NCBI RefSeq assembly: GCF_031198435.1
Contig: NZ_CP133548.1
Span: forward strand, 186,001 to 250,000
Reading direction: 5' to 3'
Source: Pleionea litopenaei
GTDB taxonomy: Bacteria > Pseudomonadota > Gammaproteobacteria > Enterobacterales > Kangiellaceae
Length of the DNA stretch: 64,000 nt
The position numbers were made by a program, and so were the translations under genes. Of this stretch, positions 44,713-53,060 are shown piece after piece. Each line of letters begins with the position of its first letter. The first letter of the stretch is position 1. Below the pieces are notes generated by a model. That model was not told the origin of the DNA. It searched no databases and was given only the letters and a program-made list of their open reading frames with translations.

Positions 44713-45916
44713 GTACTAGCTCAGACTTAATCTGACAGTTACCCGTTTTTCAATTGGTGTCTGTCAGTTTAGATTTGAGCTAGATTTTTGTCAGCCCAAA
44801 TTCTCTTACCATCAATTAATGTTTCATTGGGCGTTCGTCCACAACACATTTTTCCTTGATGGGTGCGTTCATTATTGTAGTAAACTATCCATTCGTCCAG
44901 ATCCTTTTGAAGCTCATCCAGTGAACTGTATAATTTCTTCCGAAATGTAACCTGGTAGAACTCGTTCAATATCGTTTTATGGAATCGTTCGCAGATACCA
45001 TTGGTTTGCGGTGACATTGCTTTAGTCTTTGTATGCTCGATGTCATTGATTGCTAAATACAGCTGATAGTCGTGATGTTCAACTTTTCCACAATACTCAG
45101 TGCCGCGATCCGTTAATACTCGCAACATGGGTAACTCATGTTGCTGGAAGTAAGGTAGCACTTTGTCATTAAGTATGTCGGCTGCGGTAATAGGTGTTTT
45201 TGTGGTGTAGAGTTTGGCAAAGGCAACTTTGCTGTAAGTGTCGATGAAGGTTTGTTGGTAAATTCGTCCAACGCCCTTTAGGTTACCGACATAAAAGGTA
45301 TCTTGTGAGCCTAAGTAGCCAGGGTGAGCTGTTTCAATCTCACCACAGGCTTCATCATCATTTTTCTTCTTCTCAAGTGCAGCTATTTGGCTATCGGTCA
45401 GTATGATGCCCTCTTTAGCAACCTTATCTTCCAGTGCCTTCAAGCGCTTCTTAAAGTTTTCTAGGTCATGCCTGAGCCATATCGACCGGACACCGCTCCC
45501 TGATACAAAGACTCCTTTCTTTCGCAACTCGTTACTGGTTCGGTGTTGGCCGTGTGCCGGAAACTCAATGGCATAATTGATAACCGCTGTTTCTGTGGCT
45601 TCATCAACGCGATTTTTAACATTTGGGTTGCGACGGCTCTTGCTGATAAGGGCATCGATACCGCCTTCTTCGACCAGTTCTTGATAGCGATAAAATGTAT
45701 CTCGTGATACGCCCATTACCTTACAGGCTTTCGATACGTTCCCGAGTTCTTCTGCTAAGTTAAGTAAACCAGCTTTGTGTTTTATGATTGGGTTGTTAGT
45801 ATGTAGCATGAGAGTTACCTCTATAACGTTCTGATTTAAAGATTCGACACCTTTAATCAAAACGGGTAACTCTCACTTTTTCAAGTTGATGTGTCAGATT
45901 AAGTCGAGACTAATTC
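44713..45916. mobile_element. IS481-like element inserted in the IS3-family element
   Basis: The element is 1,204 bp and is flanked by the 9-base duplication ACTTCATGT (44704-44712 and 45917-45925). Its ends share the inverted block GACTTAATCTGACA. The uninterrupted target is readable in IS3 copy 2 near 55250. Confidence 0.88.
44769..45809 (-). CDS. IS481-like transposase (346 aa)
   Basis: The start ATG 45809 follows AGAGGT at good spacing; the frame is open for 17 residues upstream. The N-terminus has a helix-turn-helix (VSKACKVMGVSRDTFYRYQE), then an integrase rve core with the DDE residues in FIDTYSKVAFAKLY, VLTDRGTEYCG and SPQTNGICERFHKT, and the C-terminal WIVYYNNERTHQGKMCCGRT. It appears intact and may be active. 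Confidence 0.88.
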   Translation of the reverse strand: MLHTNNPIIKHKAGLLNLAEELGNVSKACKVMGVSRDTFYRYQELVEEGGIDALISKSRRNPNVKNRVDEATETAVINYAIEFPAHGQHRTSNELRKKGVFVSGSGVRSIWLRHDLENFKKRLKALEDKVAKEGIILTDSQIAALEKKKNDDEACGEIETAHPGYLGSQDTFYVGNLKGVGRIYQQTFIDTYSKVAFAKLYTTKTPITAADILNDKVLPYFQQHELPMLRVLTDRGTEYCGKVEHHDYQLYLAINDIEHTKTKAMSPQTNGICERFHKTILNEFYQVTFRKKLYSSLDELQKDLDEWIVYYNNERTHQGKMCCGRTPNETLIDGKRIWADKNLAQI

Positions 45917-45925
45917 ACTTCATGT

Positions 45926-46052
45926 AAGCTGCGACATCTTTTTTCATGTGTTCTCTGGTTGGTTGATGGACTTTTAAAATCCAGTCGTGCTTTAAACTAC
46001 CAAAGAATCGCTCAACCACAGCATTGTCCCAACATGCGCCAACGTCACCCAT
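45926..46052 (-). pseudogene. 3' fragment of the IS3-family orfB, copy 1
   Basis: It encodes MGDVGACWDNAVVERFFGSL and following residues, in a different frame from 46054-46698, and is cut off by the IS481-like element. The rest of the orfB 3' end and the terminal repeat lie at 44604-44712. Confidence 0.8.
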
Positions 46053-46053
46053 G

Positions 46054-46698
46054 CTAGCCCCTCATATTGTAACTGGCCAGCAATTTTCGATAGTGATTGC
46101 TGGTATATTGAGAGCCGCGGTCACTATGAAATACGCAGCCTTTACTCGGCTGCCTCAAGTTATAGGCTTTCATTAACGCCTTGCTCACCAAGTCAGTCGT
46201 CATGCGTTTATCAATATGCCAGCCGACAATTCGTCTGGAATATAAATCCATGACAACCGCCAAGTACATCCAGCCTTCACCAGTCTTCAAATATGTCACA
46301 TCACCGGCCCAAACTTCGTTCGGAGCAACTGGATTGAAGTTTTGATTAAGCAAGTTATCAGCAACCGAATCGCTGTGTTTTCTTTTCGTTGTTACCTTAT
46401 AAGCCAATCTTTGCGTCACAAATAGAGACAGTTCTTTCATTAATCGACTGACTCGCCATTCGCCAATTTCAAAACCTTCCTGGCGAAGTTTTTTTGTCAT
46501 TTCTCGACGCCCAAGACTCTGCCTACTCTGCTCAAATAAGCGTTTCATTCGATTCTTGATACGCCATTCATCCACATCAAATACGGGCTTTTCTCGATGC
46601 TTCCAGTCATAAAATGCTGATTTACTGACGTTTAGCAAGCGACAGAGCATTCTGACAGGATAGTGACAGGCTTCTGACTCAATAAACTCATACTTCAC
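46054..46698 (-). CDS. IS3-family transposase orfB, 5' part (frame broken)
   Basis: These 214 residues contain the HTH_21 region (HYPVRMLCRLLNVSKSAFYD) and the rve core with the first Asp in WAGDVTYLKTGEGWMYLAVV and the second in VFHSDRGSQYTS. The third catalytic residue lies beyond the stop, in the +1 frame (DNAVVERFFGSLK). One G fewer in the GGGG run at about 46056-46059 would join them as YNMRASMGDVGACWDN. The orfB frame is -1 to orfA, as expected for IS3 OrfAB made by frameshifting. Confidence 0.85.
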   Translation of the reverse strand: MKYEFIESEACHYPVRMLCRLLNVSKSAFYDWKHREKPVFDVDEWRIKNRMKRLFEQSRQSLGRREMTKKLRQEGFEIGEWRVSRLMKELSLFVTQRLAYKVTTKRKHSDSVADNLLNQNFNPVAPNEVWAGDVTYLKTGEGWMYLAVVMDLYSRRIVGWHIDKRMTTDLVSKALMKAYNLRQPSKGCVFHSDRGSQYTSNHYRKLLASYNMRG

Positions 46699-46985
46699 TT
46701 CATTTCTTTTGCAAAGTATTGGCTGGCTTTTTTTAAAATCTCTTTTTCCATACGCAATTCTTTATTTTCTTTTCGAAGACGTAATAGTTCGGCTCTTTCA
46801 TCTTCCGAAATAGAGCTTTCGCCTGCATCTGATTCTAGCTTTTCTTTCCAGCGATATAGCATATTCGTCGTAATTCCTAACGATTCAGCTGCTTTTGACA
46901 CCGAATATCCCTGCTCAGTAACCAGAGCTACCGCATCTTCTTTAAAGCTTTGATCAAACTGTCGTCTTGACCTATTCTTGCTCAT
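46695..46985 (-). CDS. IS3-family transposase orfA (96 aa)
   Basis: This is a HTH_Tnp_1 (IS3 OrfA) protein: RRQFDQSFKEDAVALVTEQG, AAESLGITTNMLYRWKEKLE and a leucine-zipper-like RLRKENKELRMEKEILKKA. An A7G slippery run (minus strand, 46727-46734) near the end is the expected -1 frameshift site for OrfAB. It overlaps orfB by four bases and is identical to the copy at 56026. Confidence 0.9.
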   Translation of the reverse strand: MSKNRSRRQFDQSFKEDAVALVTEQGYSVSKAAESLGITTNMLYRWKEKLESDAGESSISEDERAELLRLRKENKELRMEKEILKKASQYFAKEMK

Positions 46986-47052
46986 CGGTACACCTCAATA
47001 AGTTAATCTAATTATCTCTTATTTAAGTGTCCGGTGTCATTAAACCACTACA

Positions 47053-47248
47053 GTTAACGCATTACTCGAATGGTGTTAAGCGTCAATGGGATGCTTATTA
47101 TCTAACTGAAGAAAATATAGAGGTTAACTTTAGTTCTAAAGGAATCGTAAAAGATCTTCGTTTGAAGAAGAGGTATAGTAGTGTTAAAGCTCCTAAAGAT
47201 GAAGCCTTGATTGTGGAAGATGATCCTAGCATGAACGACGGATTTACT
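47053..47248 (+). pseudogene. 3' part of the IS-interrupted signal-peptide protein gene
   Basis: Its frame continues the 44242-44603 fragment: LTHYSNGVKRQWDAYYLTEE then VNFSSKGIVKDLRLKKR. The reading frame then enters a GGACATCCATC repeat at 47249, so the original C-terminus has also been lost or replaced there. Confidence 0.7.
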
Positions 47249-47540
47249 AGGACATCCATCGCTTTTAATCGAGAATCGTTTTATCGGAGCGGTTCTCTTT
47301 TCCTATCGGTTAAATAAAATTGCAGGGACAGTTTAGAGTTTAATTGAGATGGCGATAAAAATATCGCGATTAACTAGGACATCCATTACTCTCGGGAACG
47401 AGAACTGTATTATCATAGCGGTTCTCTTTTCTATCTATTAAATAAAATAGCAGGGATAGGGTACAGTTTAACTAAGAAGGCGATGAAAAAGTCGTGAGAC
47501 ATAGGAGTGCTAAGCCGCTTCGTCTAGCGACCTTTTTAAA
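47249..47540. repeat. GGACATCCATC-family repeats, including the terminal region of the truncated RAYT element
   Basis: Words occur at 47249 (followed by GAGAATCG...GCGGTTCTC) and 47376 (GAGAAC...GGTTCTC hairpin then TTTT). A second hairpin, around GCCGCTTCGTCTAGCGACC, lies at about 47511-47530. Confidence 0.8.
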
Positions 47541-47548
47541 ATCCAAAT

Positions 47549-48079
47549 TTAACTCGAATAAAGTCTATTGCTAATGCCAATGCCTTTAATGAATCGTTGG
47601 TCTAAACTATCCAACAAATGAGTCAACGCAGAGGGGGAGCCGACGGCTCTTAGACCTGCAATGTTGTCGTCTCGTTGCATTAACTCAAGGAATCCATCAG
47701 GCTCTAGGTTGAGTCTTTCAAGTATCGGTGGGAGGTCATTCGGAATGTATCCACGTTTTTCACATCTAATAGCGCGTCCGCTGTAATCAACCAGCTCTAA
47801 ATACTCGGCTTCAGTTACGTTAAACCCATGTCGGTGGTTCTTATTGCTTGATTGAGTCAGCTTCATCAGTTTTACGTTGCGCGAACTCGAGTCCTTATTC
47901 ATATTTTTAACTCTTTGTTTTACTGAGGTGTAATCCGAGTCTTCAGGTGTACTGGCTAGATTGGCTCGGATAGGATTTAAGTCGACATAAGCCATAGCGG
48001 TCACCACGGCTGCTTCATCGAGTAACGCTTGTGACTTAAAGCGTCCTTCCCAGAATCGTCCAGTACATTGGTCCTCAAT
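47549..48079 (-). pseudogene. Y1 transposase (RAYT-type), C-terminal fragment
   Basis: It matches the C-terminal half of the complete copies at 53105 and 58123 (DQCTGRFWEGRFKSQALLDE onwards, YVDLNPIRANLASTPEDSDY), with scattered substitutions. The 5' half, including the HNH-like YHLVL metal site, is missing; homology stops at about 48079 where an AGGACACCC repeat begins. Confidence 0.88.
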
Positions 48080-48461
48080 GATTAACTAGGACACCCATCT
48101 CTCTCAATAGAGAATCGTTTCACTGAGGAGTGATTAACTATGATACCCATCACTTTAAAAAAGAGAGCCGACTACATAGCGCGGTTCTCTTTTCCTGTCG
48201 GTTAAATAAAATAGCAGGAACAGGTTAGAGTTTAGCTAGGAAAGAGATAAAGATATCGTAAGACATAAGAATACTAAGTCGCTTCGTTTTGCGACCTTTT
48301 TCAAGAAGATAAACGAGGACACCCATCTCTCTCAATAGAGAATCGTTTTAACTGAACGGTTCTCTTTTTATATCGGTTAAATAATATAGCTAGAACATGT
48401 TAGAGTTTAACTAAGAAGGCAATAAAAAGCGATATGGTAGATGGGTGTCCTGTAAAGAGCG
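48080..48461. repeat. GGACACCCATC-family repeats with one complete 136-bp element
   Basis: Partial copies start at 48088 and about 48140. A complete element runs 48316-48451, with perfect 13-base inverted ends AGGACACCCATCT and AGATGGGTGTCCT and an internal GAGAATCGTTTTA/GAACGGTTCTC hairpin followed by T5. RHS-homologous sequence begins only about 11 bases after its right end. Confidence 0.88.
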
Positions 48462-50760
48462 GTATACACGTTATGCTTATGATGGCATGGGTAATCCCAT
48501 CATTATGCAAGATGCAAATGGTCACTCAATTACTGCGGAATACAATGCGCTTGGCCAGAAAAAACGAGTGGATGATCCCAATATGGGCTCAAAGACTTTT
48601 ACTTATACAGGGTTCGGAGAAGTTCATAGTGAAACCGATGCCAAAGGTATAACGACGACGTTCGAGTATGACAGGCTAGGCCGTTTGACGCATCGTTATG
48701 TAGGAGAATTGACTAATCCACAGGCTAGTTTTGTCTACGATATTGCACCGAAAGGAAATACTGGTGGACAATGTATTGGCTTGCTTTTCAAAGAAGAGCA
48801 GCTTGAAAATAATCATTCAAAGACCGTTGGTTACGATGAGCTTTGTCGAGCGACTAGCAGTAGCCAAAATATAGACGGCCAAACATACTCCACAATCACT
48901 CACATCGATAGTTACTTTGGCAGAACGAAAGGGATAACCTATCCGAATGGGCTAACGGTTGAATATCGATATAACGACTTGGGTTATTTGACTAAAGTTA
49001 AGAACGCCGCCAATGATTATGTTTACCAAGAAATTACTTCTATGGATGCTTGGGGGCAATGGAGTTCTGCAAAAATGGCTGGAGACAACTTAAAAGTTGA
49101 GCGCAGTTATTATGAAGCAAGTGGCCAGATGTTAGCGAGTAAGTTGAGTAGTGGTGATGGCAACAGCGATTATCAAGCATTCGACTATGACTATAATAAT
49201 TAAGGAGATCTAACTAAGTTCCAAGTCAGTAACTTTTTAGGTACCTCTACTTCGATTAGCGTTGAAGAGTATGATAACGATGCATTGCACCGTTTAAAAA
49301 GTTCTGCACTGATAGTTGATGGCATTCCCCGACAATCTATTGATTATGACTACGATAAGGTCGGAAACCTGAAAACTAAATCTGATTTTAGTACCGTCAA
49401 TGGAATGAGTTATGGTAATGGATCTCGTAGTGAGGGGAATGCTGGGCCAAATGCAGTATTGAGTGTGACATTAGCCAATTCAGCGGGTACTCGTACCTAC
49501 GAATATGACTTAAACGGCAATTTAGAAAATGATAAGTTAAACGGAGCGCAATTACGTCATATCGATTATAACGCGTTTAACAAACCAACTTTAATTACCG
49601 TTTCGGGTGGTCATAAGTTAAGCCCGCTTGATCAAAATACCACAGGCGCGTCAACCACAGCGTTTTTCTATGGCGCTGATCAAATGCGTTTCAAACAGGT
49701 TAAAACAACCTCCGGTGAAGTAGAGACTACGCTTTATGTCGGTAAGGTTTATGAAGAAGTGATTACTTCAAACCGCACCGAGAAAAAAGTGTTTATCGAC
49801 GATATCGCGATGCAAACCGAAATCATTGAGAATGGCACGACTGAGTTTAAAATTGGCTTCTTCCACAAAGACCGATTAGGTTCTACCGTGGCTATTAGTG
49901 ATGAAACTGGAAGCAATATTCAGTTCAGAAGTTTTGACCCCTTTGGTAAACCACGTGAAGGTAATTTGACGCGCAGTCCTAATGCCATCATCGGTAGTGA
50001 CCTGTACAAACGTGGTTTTACCGATCACGAGCACTTAGATGATAGTCAGCTAATCCACATGAACGGGCGAGCGTATGATTACAATCTGGGAAGGTTCCTC
50101 TCAGTAGACCCATTTGTTCAAGATCCGGGTAACTCTCAGAGTATGAATCCGTATTCGTATATTATGAATAATCCATTAGCGGGAACGGATCCGAGTGGAT
50201 ATTTGGCGTGTGAACCGGGTACGCCACAGTGCAAAATATTTGATGATCCACTTGGCTATGTTCCGTATACCAAAGAATGGTGGCAGAAAAATTTTTCATT
50301 GAATAATGGTGATGAAAATGATGGAGATAAAACAACTACAGATAGCAAGTTGTCGATAGAGGATATCGGTAGTCCGAATGAAATTGTTTTGTCAGAAATT
50401 GAGCAATATAGGCATAAAGGAAATTATACTGTTACCGGAGGTCGACAGGAGTCAGGTGGAACTGAAGGGTTTTATGGTTTAACTTTACCGCCGATGAGCA
50501 TCGGAGAGAAAATCACAGCGCAGTATCAATATATGTATGCCAACAGTTGGAACGGGCAATATGTAGATGACAAGGGAATTACTTTTTTTGATGAAAATGG
50601 AAAATTTAAGTATTATCAATCTCATGCAGAAAGAAGCGGAGCTATTGATCCTGTTTTCCCCGTACTAGAATTAACAGGGGTTTTTCAAGGCGTTAAGTGG
50701 GGGGCGTATAGTTTAAAAGCATTAAACAGTTCGATAAGATCTCCAAAAGGAGGGGGGTAG
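48462..50760 (+). pseudogene. Orphan RHS core cassette with an alternative tip
   Basis: From 48462 the sequence nearly duplicates 40508-42245 of the main RHS gene, without start codon, SpvB domain or shell. A TAT to TAA change at 49201-49203 stops the frame; it resumes at once and continues (open from 49285) through GRAYDYNLGRFLSVDPF and NPLAGTDPSGY. Homology ends at about 50200. The new tail has YVPYTKEWWQKNFSLNNGDE and VLELTGVFQGVKWGAYSLKA and stops at a G6 run (50752-50757), just before a toxin domain in the -1 frame. It cannot be expressed as a normal protein but is an ideal donor for recombination with the main gene. Confidence 0.88.
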
Positions 50761-51089
50761 TTACAAACACAGAAGTTCATAAGAATTCATTAGACTATGT
50801 TGGTGATGTTCACGTATACAGAATAAAAGGCTCAGATGGAACGTACAAAATTGGTGAGAGTGCTCAAGGGCTTAGAAAAAGAGATGGCGCTTCAATAAGA
50901 GCTGAGCAACAGGTGAGAAAGCTCCAGCGTGAAACTGGTGAAATCTACGAATCTAAAATACTAAAAACATTTCCAAATAAAAAGGCTGCTGTTGAATATC
51001 AGGATAGATTAAGAGATCGATTTAGACGAATGTATGGTAAGGACACCCTTCCTGGTAATAGAGAGCACTTACGTGGTAAGAAAAAGTAG
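50757..51089 (+). pseudogene. GIY-YIG/URI-like nuclease toxin tip, out of frame with its RHS core
   Basis: In the -1 frame after G6 the sequence is open for 110 codons: VHVYRIKGSDGTYKIGESAQ, GLRKRDGASIRAEQQVRKLQ, FPNKKAAVEYQDRLRDRFRR and LPGNREHLRG. The VYRI...YKIGES...GLRKRD pattern resembles GIY-YIG (URI) nuclease folds found as polymorphic toxin tips. No start codon or ribosome site lies at its head, so it was translated as an extension of the RHS core. The Imm39-like gene follows after eight bases. The domain name is by pattern recognition only. Confidence 0.7.
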
Positions 51090-51097
51090 GATTAGGT

Positions 51098-51514
51098 ATG
51101 GCACATAATAAAAAACTCGTTTTAGGTGGCGTTTCTCTAACAAAAGAGAGACCTAATAGGTTTGCAATGCAAGTAATGAAAGAAATACGAGATGAACTTG
51201 AGTTACTTATCATTAATTCAGGCTTTCTTATAGGCGCTCCATTTATTTGGATTGGATTGATCTTAAGATATGGATTGGTAAGTGCCGATAAGCCAAAGTA
51301 CCAAAAGATTAATAAGAAGCATGGTGATTTACCTGTTTCAATTGAGCTTGATACAAATGAGTTATCGGGTGCAAATAAATCTAAGCTTAAACGCATTATG
51401 AAAAAGGCTACATTAGTAGCCTTAATTGATATCGCAAATAAATATGAATTAAAAGCTGAGGAGTTTAAAAAATTACTGGATGAGCTAGAGGAGATTAGTT
51501 CACATAACGGATAG
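51098..51514 (+). CDS. Imm39-like immunity protein
   Basis: This 138-residue protein begins MAHNKKLVLGGVSLTKERPN and contains FLIGAPFIWIGLILRYGLVS, INKKHGDLPVSIELDTNELS and a helical C-terminus. I recognise this layout as the Imm39 immunity family, which accompanies nuclease toxin tips. It directly follows the GIY-YIG-like tip and has an AGGATTAGGT ribosome site. It appears intact although its toxin is frame-shifted, as expected if immunity is still selected. Confidence 0.75.
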   Translation: MAHNKKLVLGGVSLTKERPNRFAMQVMKEIRDELELLIINSGFLIGAPFIWIGLILRYGLVSADKPKYQKINKKHGDLPVSIELDTNELSGANKSKLKRIMKKATLVALIDIANKYELKAEEFKKLLDELEEISSHNG

Positions 51515-51536
51515 TTGATTAACTAGGACATCCATC

Positions 51537-52841
51537 GAGACTGTAAATAACTCTGTGTAACTGTCTATTATTAACCTATTGAATAGGAGATGATAGACCT
51601 ATGGACAAGAAAGAGGTTGAAGCCTGGGCTCGTAAAGCAGCCAAAGGCATAAAGACTGAAGAAGAGTTAAATGACTTTCGTCAGATGCTGACGAAGGTCA
51701 CTGTCGAAACCGCTTTGAATGCAGAGCTTGATGAGCATTTGGGCTATGAAAGACACGCTCAGTCAGATTCTGATAATTATCGGAACGGCTATACACCGAA
51801 AACGCTTCTTACCGAAGATGGCCCACTCTCAATTGAAACGCCACGAGACCGGCAAGGCACATTCGAACCCCAGTTAGTCAAGAAGCAGCAAACTCGCTTC
51901 ACTACGATGGACGAGAAAATCCTGAGCCTTTACGCCAAAGGGATGACGACTCGAGAAATCGTAGCCACGTTCAAAGACATGTATGATGCCGACGTCTCGC
52001 CCACATTGATTTCAAAAGTCACCAATGCAGTTATTGAGCAAGTCATTGAATGGCAGTCACGCCCACTAGATTCAATTTACCCCATCGTTTATCTGGACTG
52101 TATCGTGCTAAAAATTCGGCAAGATAAACAAGTCATCAACAAGTGCGTTTACTTGGCGCTAGGCGTCACTATGGAAGGCCACAAAGAGCTTTTAGGCTTG
52201 TGGTTATCAGAAAACGAGGGGGCTAAATTCTGGCTCAACGTTTTAACTGAACTTCAAAATCGAGGAGTTAAAGATATTCTCATTGCTTGTGTTGACGGTT
52301 TAAAAGGGTTTCCTGACGCCATCAACTCGGCTTATCCCGAAACGCAAGTACAGCTTTGTATAGTGCACATGATTCGAAACTCCGTTCGCTATGTTCCCTG
52401 GAAAGACTACAAGGCCGTGACAGCGGATTTAAAGCGCATTTATCAGTCAGCCACTGAAGAAGATGCGCTGCTTGCGTTAGAGCAATTCTCTGAGCGTTGG
52501 GACGATAAGTATCCGCAAATCAGTCGCTCCTGGAAAACTCATTGGCACAATCTAAATACGTTATTTAATTATCCGCCTGAAATACGCAAAGCCATTTATA
52601 CGACCAATGCCATTGAGTCGCTCAACAGTGTGATTCGAAAGTCGATTAAGAAGCGAAAGCTCTTTCCATCAGATGACTCCGCCAAAAAAGTGGTTTATCT
52701 AGCGATTATGGACGCTTCGAAAAAATGGACTATGCCTATTAGAAATTGGAAAGCGGCCTTAAATCATTTTATGATTGTATTTGATGGCCGCTTAGATGAC
52801 TATGTTTGAACTGGCAGTTACACAGAATAATTTACAGGGTC
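51537..52841. mobile_element. IS256-family insertion sequence
   Basis: The 1,305-bp element has inverted ends GAGACTGTAAATAA.CTCTGTGTAACTG and GGACCCTGTAAATTATTCTG (right end, reverse complement). The 8-base duplication CATCCATC (51529-51536 and 52842-52849) shows insertion inside a GGACATCCATC repeat. Confidence 0.9.
51601..52809 (+). CDS. IS256-family (Mutator-like) transposase
   Basis: This 402-residue protein matches the family throughout: ALNAELDEHLGYERHAQSDS, NYRNGYTPKTLLTEDGPLSI, RDRQGTFEPQLVKKQQTRFT. The DDE residues are in IVYLDCIVLKIR, IACVDGLKGFPDAI and IYTTNAIESLNSVIRKSIKK. It is complete, with AGGAGATG just before the ATG. Confidence 0.94.
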   Translation: MDKKEVEAWARKAAKGIKTEEELNDFRQMLTKVTVETALNAELDEHLGYERHAQSDSDNYRNGYTPKTLLTEDGPLSIETPRDRQGTFEPQLVKKQQTRFTTMDEKILSLYAKGMTTREIVATFKDMYDADVSPTLISKVTNAVIEQVIEWQSRPLDSIYPIVYLDCIVLKIRQDKQVINKCVYLALGVTMEGHKELLGLWLSENEGAKFWLNVLTELQNRGVKDILIACVDGLKGFPDAINSAYPETQVQLCIVHMIRNSVRYVPWKDYKAVTADLKRIYQSATEEDALLALEQFSERWDDKYPQISRSWKTHWHNLNTLFNYPPEIRKAIYTTNAIESLNSVIRKSIKKRKLFPSDDSAKKVVYLAIMDASKKWTMPIRNWKAALNHFMIVFDGRLDDYV

Positions 52842-52849
52842 CATCCATC

Positions 52850-53060
52850 TCTCTCAATGATTAACTAGGACATCCATCTCTCTCAATAGAGAATCGTTTC
52901 AACAGATCGGTTCGATTTTTCTACGAATTAACTAGGACATCCATCACTCTCGAAGAAGAGAACTGGCTTCACTACGCGGTTCTCTTTTTTCTATTACATA
53001 AAATTGCAGGGTTAGGTTATAGTTTAATTTGGAAGGCGATAAATATGTCGTGAGACATAG
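52850..53060. repeat. GGACATCCATC-family repeats left of RAYT copy A
   Basis: The remainder of the repeat hit by the IS256 element is followed by copies at 52867 and 52934. The latter has the GAGAACTGGCTTCACTACGC / GGTTCTC hairpin and is the left end of the RAYT element. Confidence 0.82.

Larger units (their letters stand above)
44604..47052. mobile_element. IS3-family element, copy 1, itself split by an IS481-like element
   Basis: The ends TGTTCTGGT...CCGGACACTT and the reverse complement TGTAGTGGT...ACCGGACACTT are imperfect inverted repeats. The target duplication is GTT (44601-44603 and 47053-47055). After subtracting the inner insertion and its 9-base duplication the element is 1,236 bp, exactly the length of copy 2 at 55148-56383. 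Confidence 0.88.

Noticed and set aside
49285-50760. A separate functional gene starting at 49285
   Set aside because: It is the continuation of the RHS copy after a TAT to TAA change; no ribosome site precedes the ATG and the same codon is internal in the main gene.
50746-50762. Programmed frameshift producing the RHS-toxin fusion in the orphan copy as a working gene
   Set aside because: Even if slippage occurs, the cassette has no start codon and a stop at 49201, so it would not express a complete toxin by itself.
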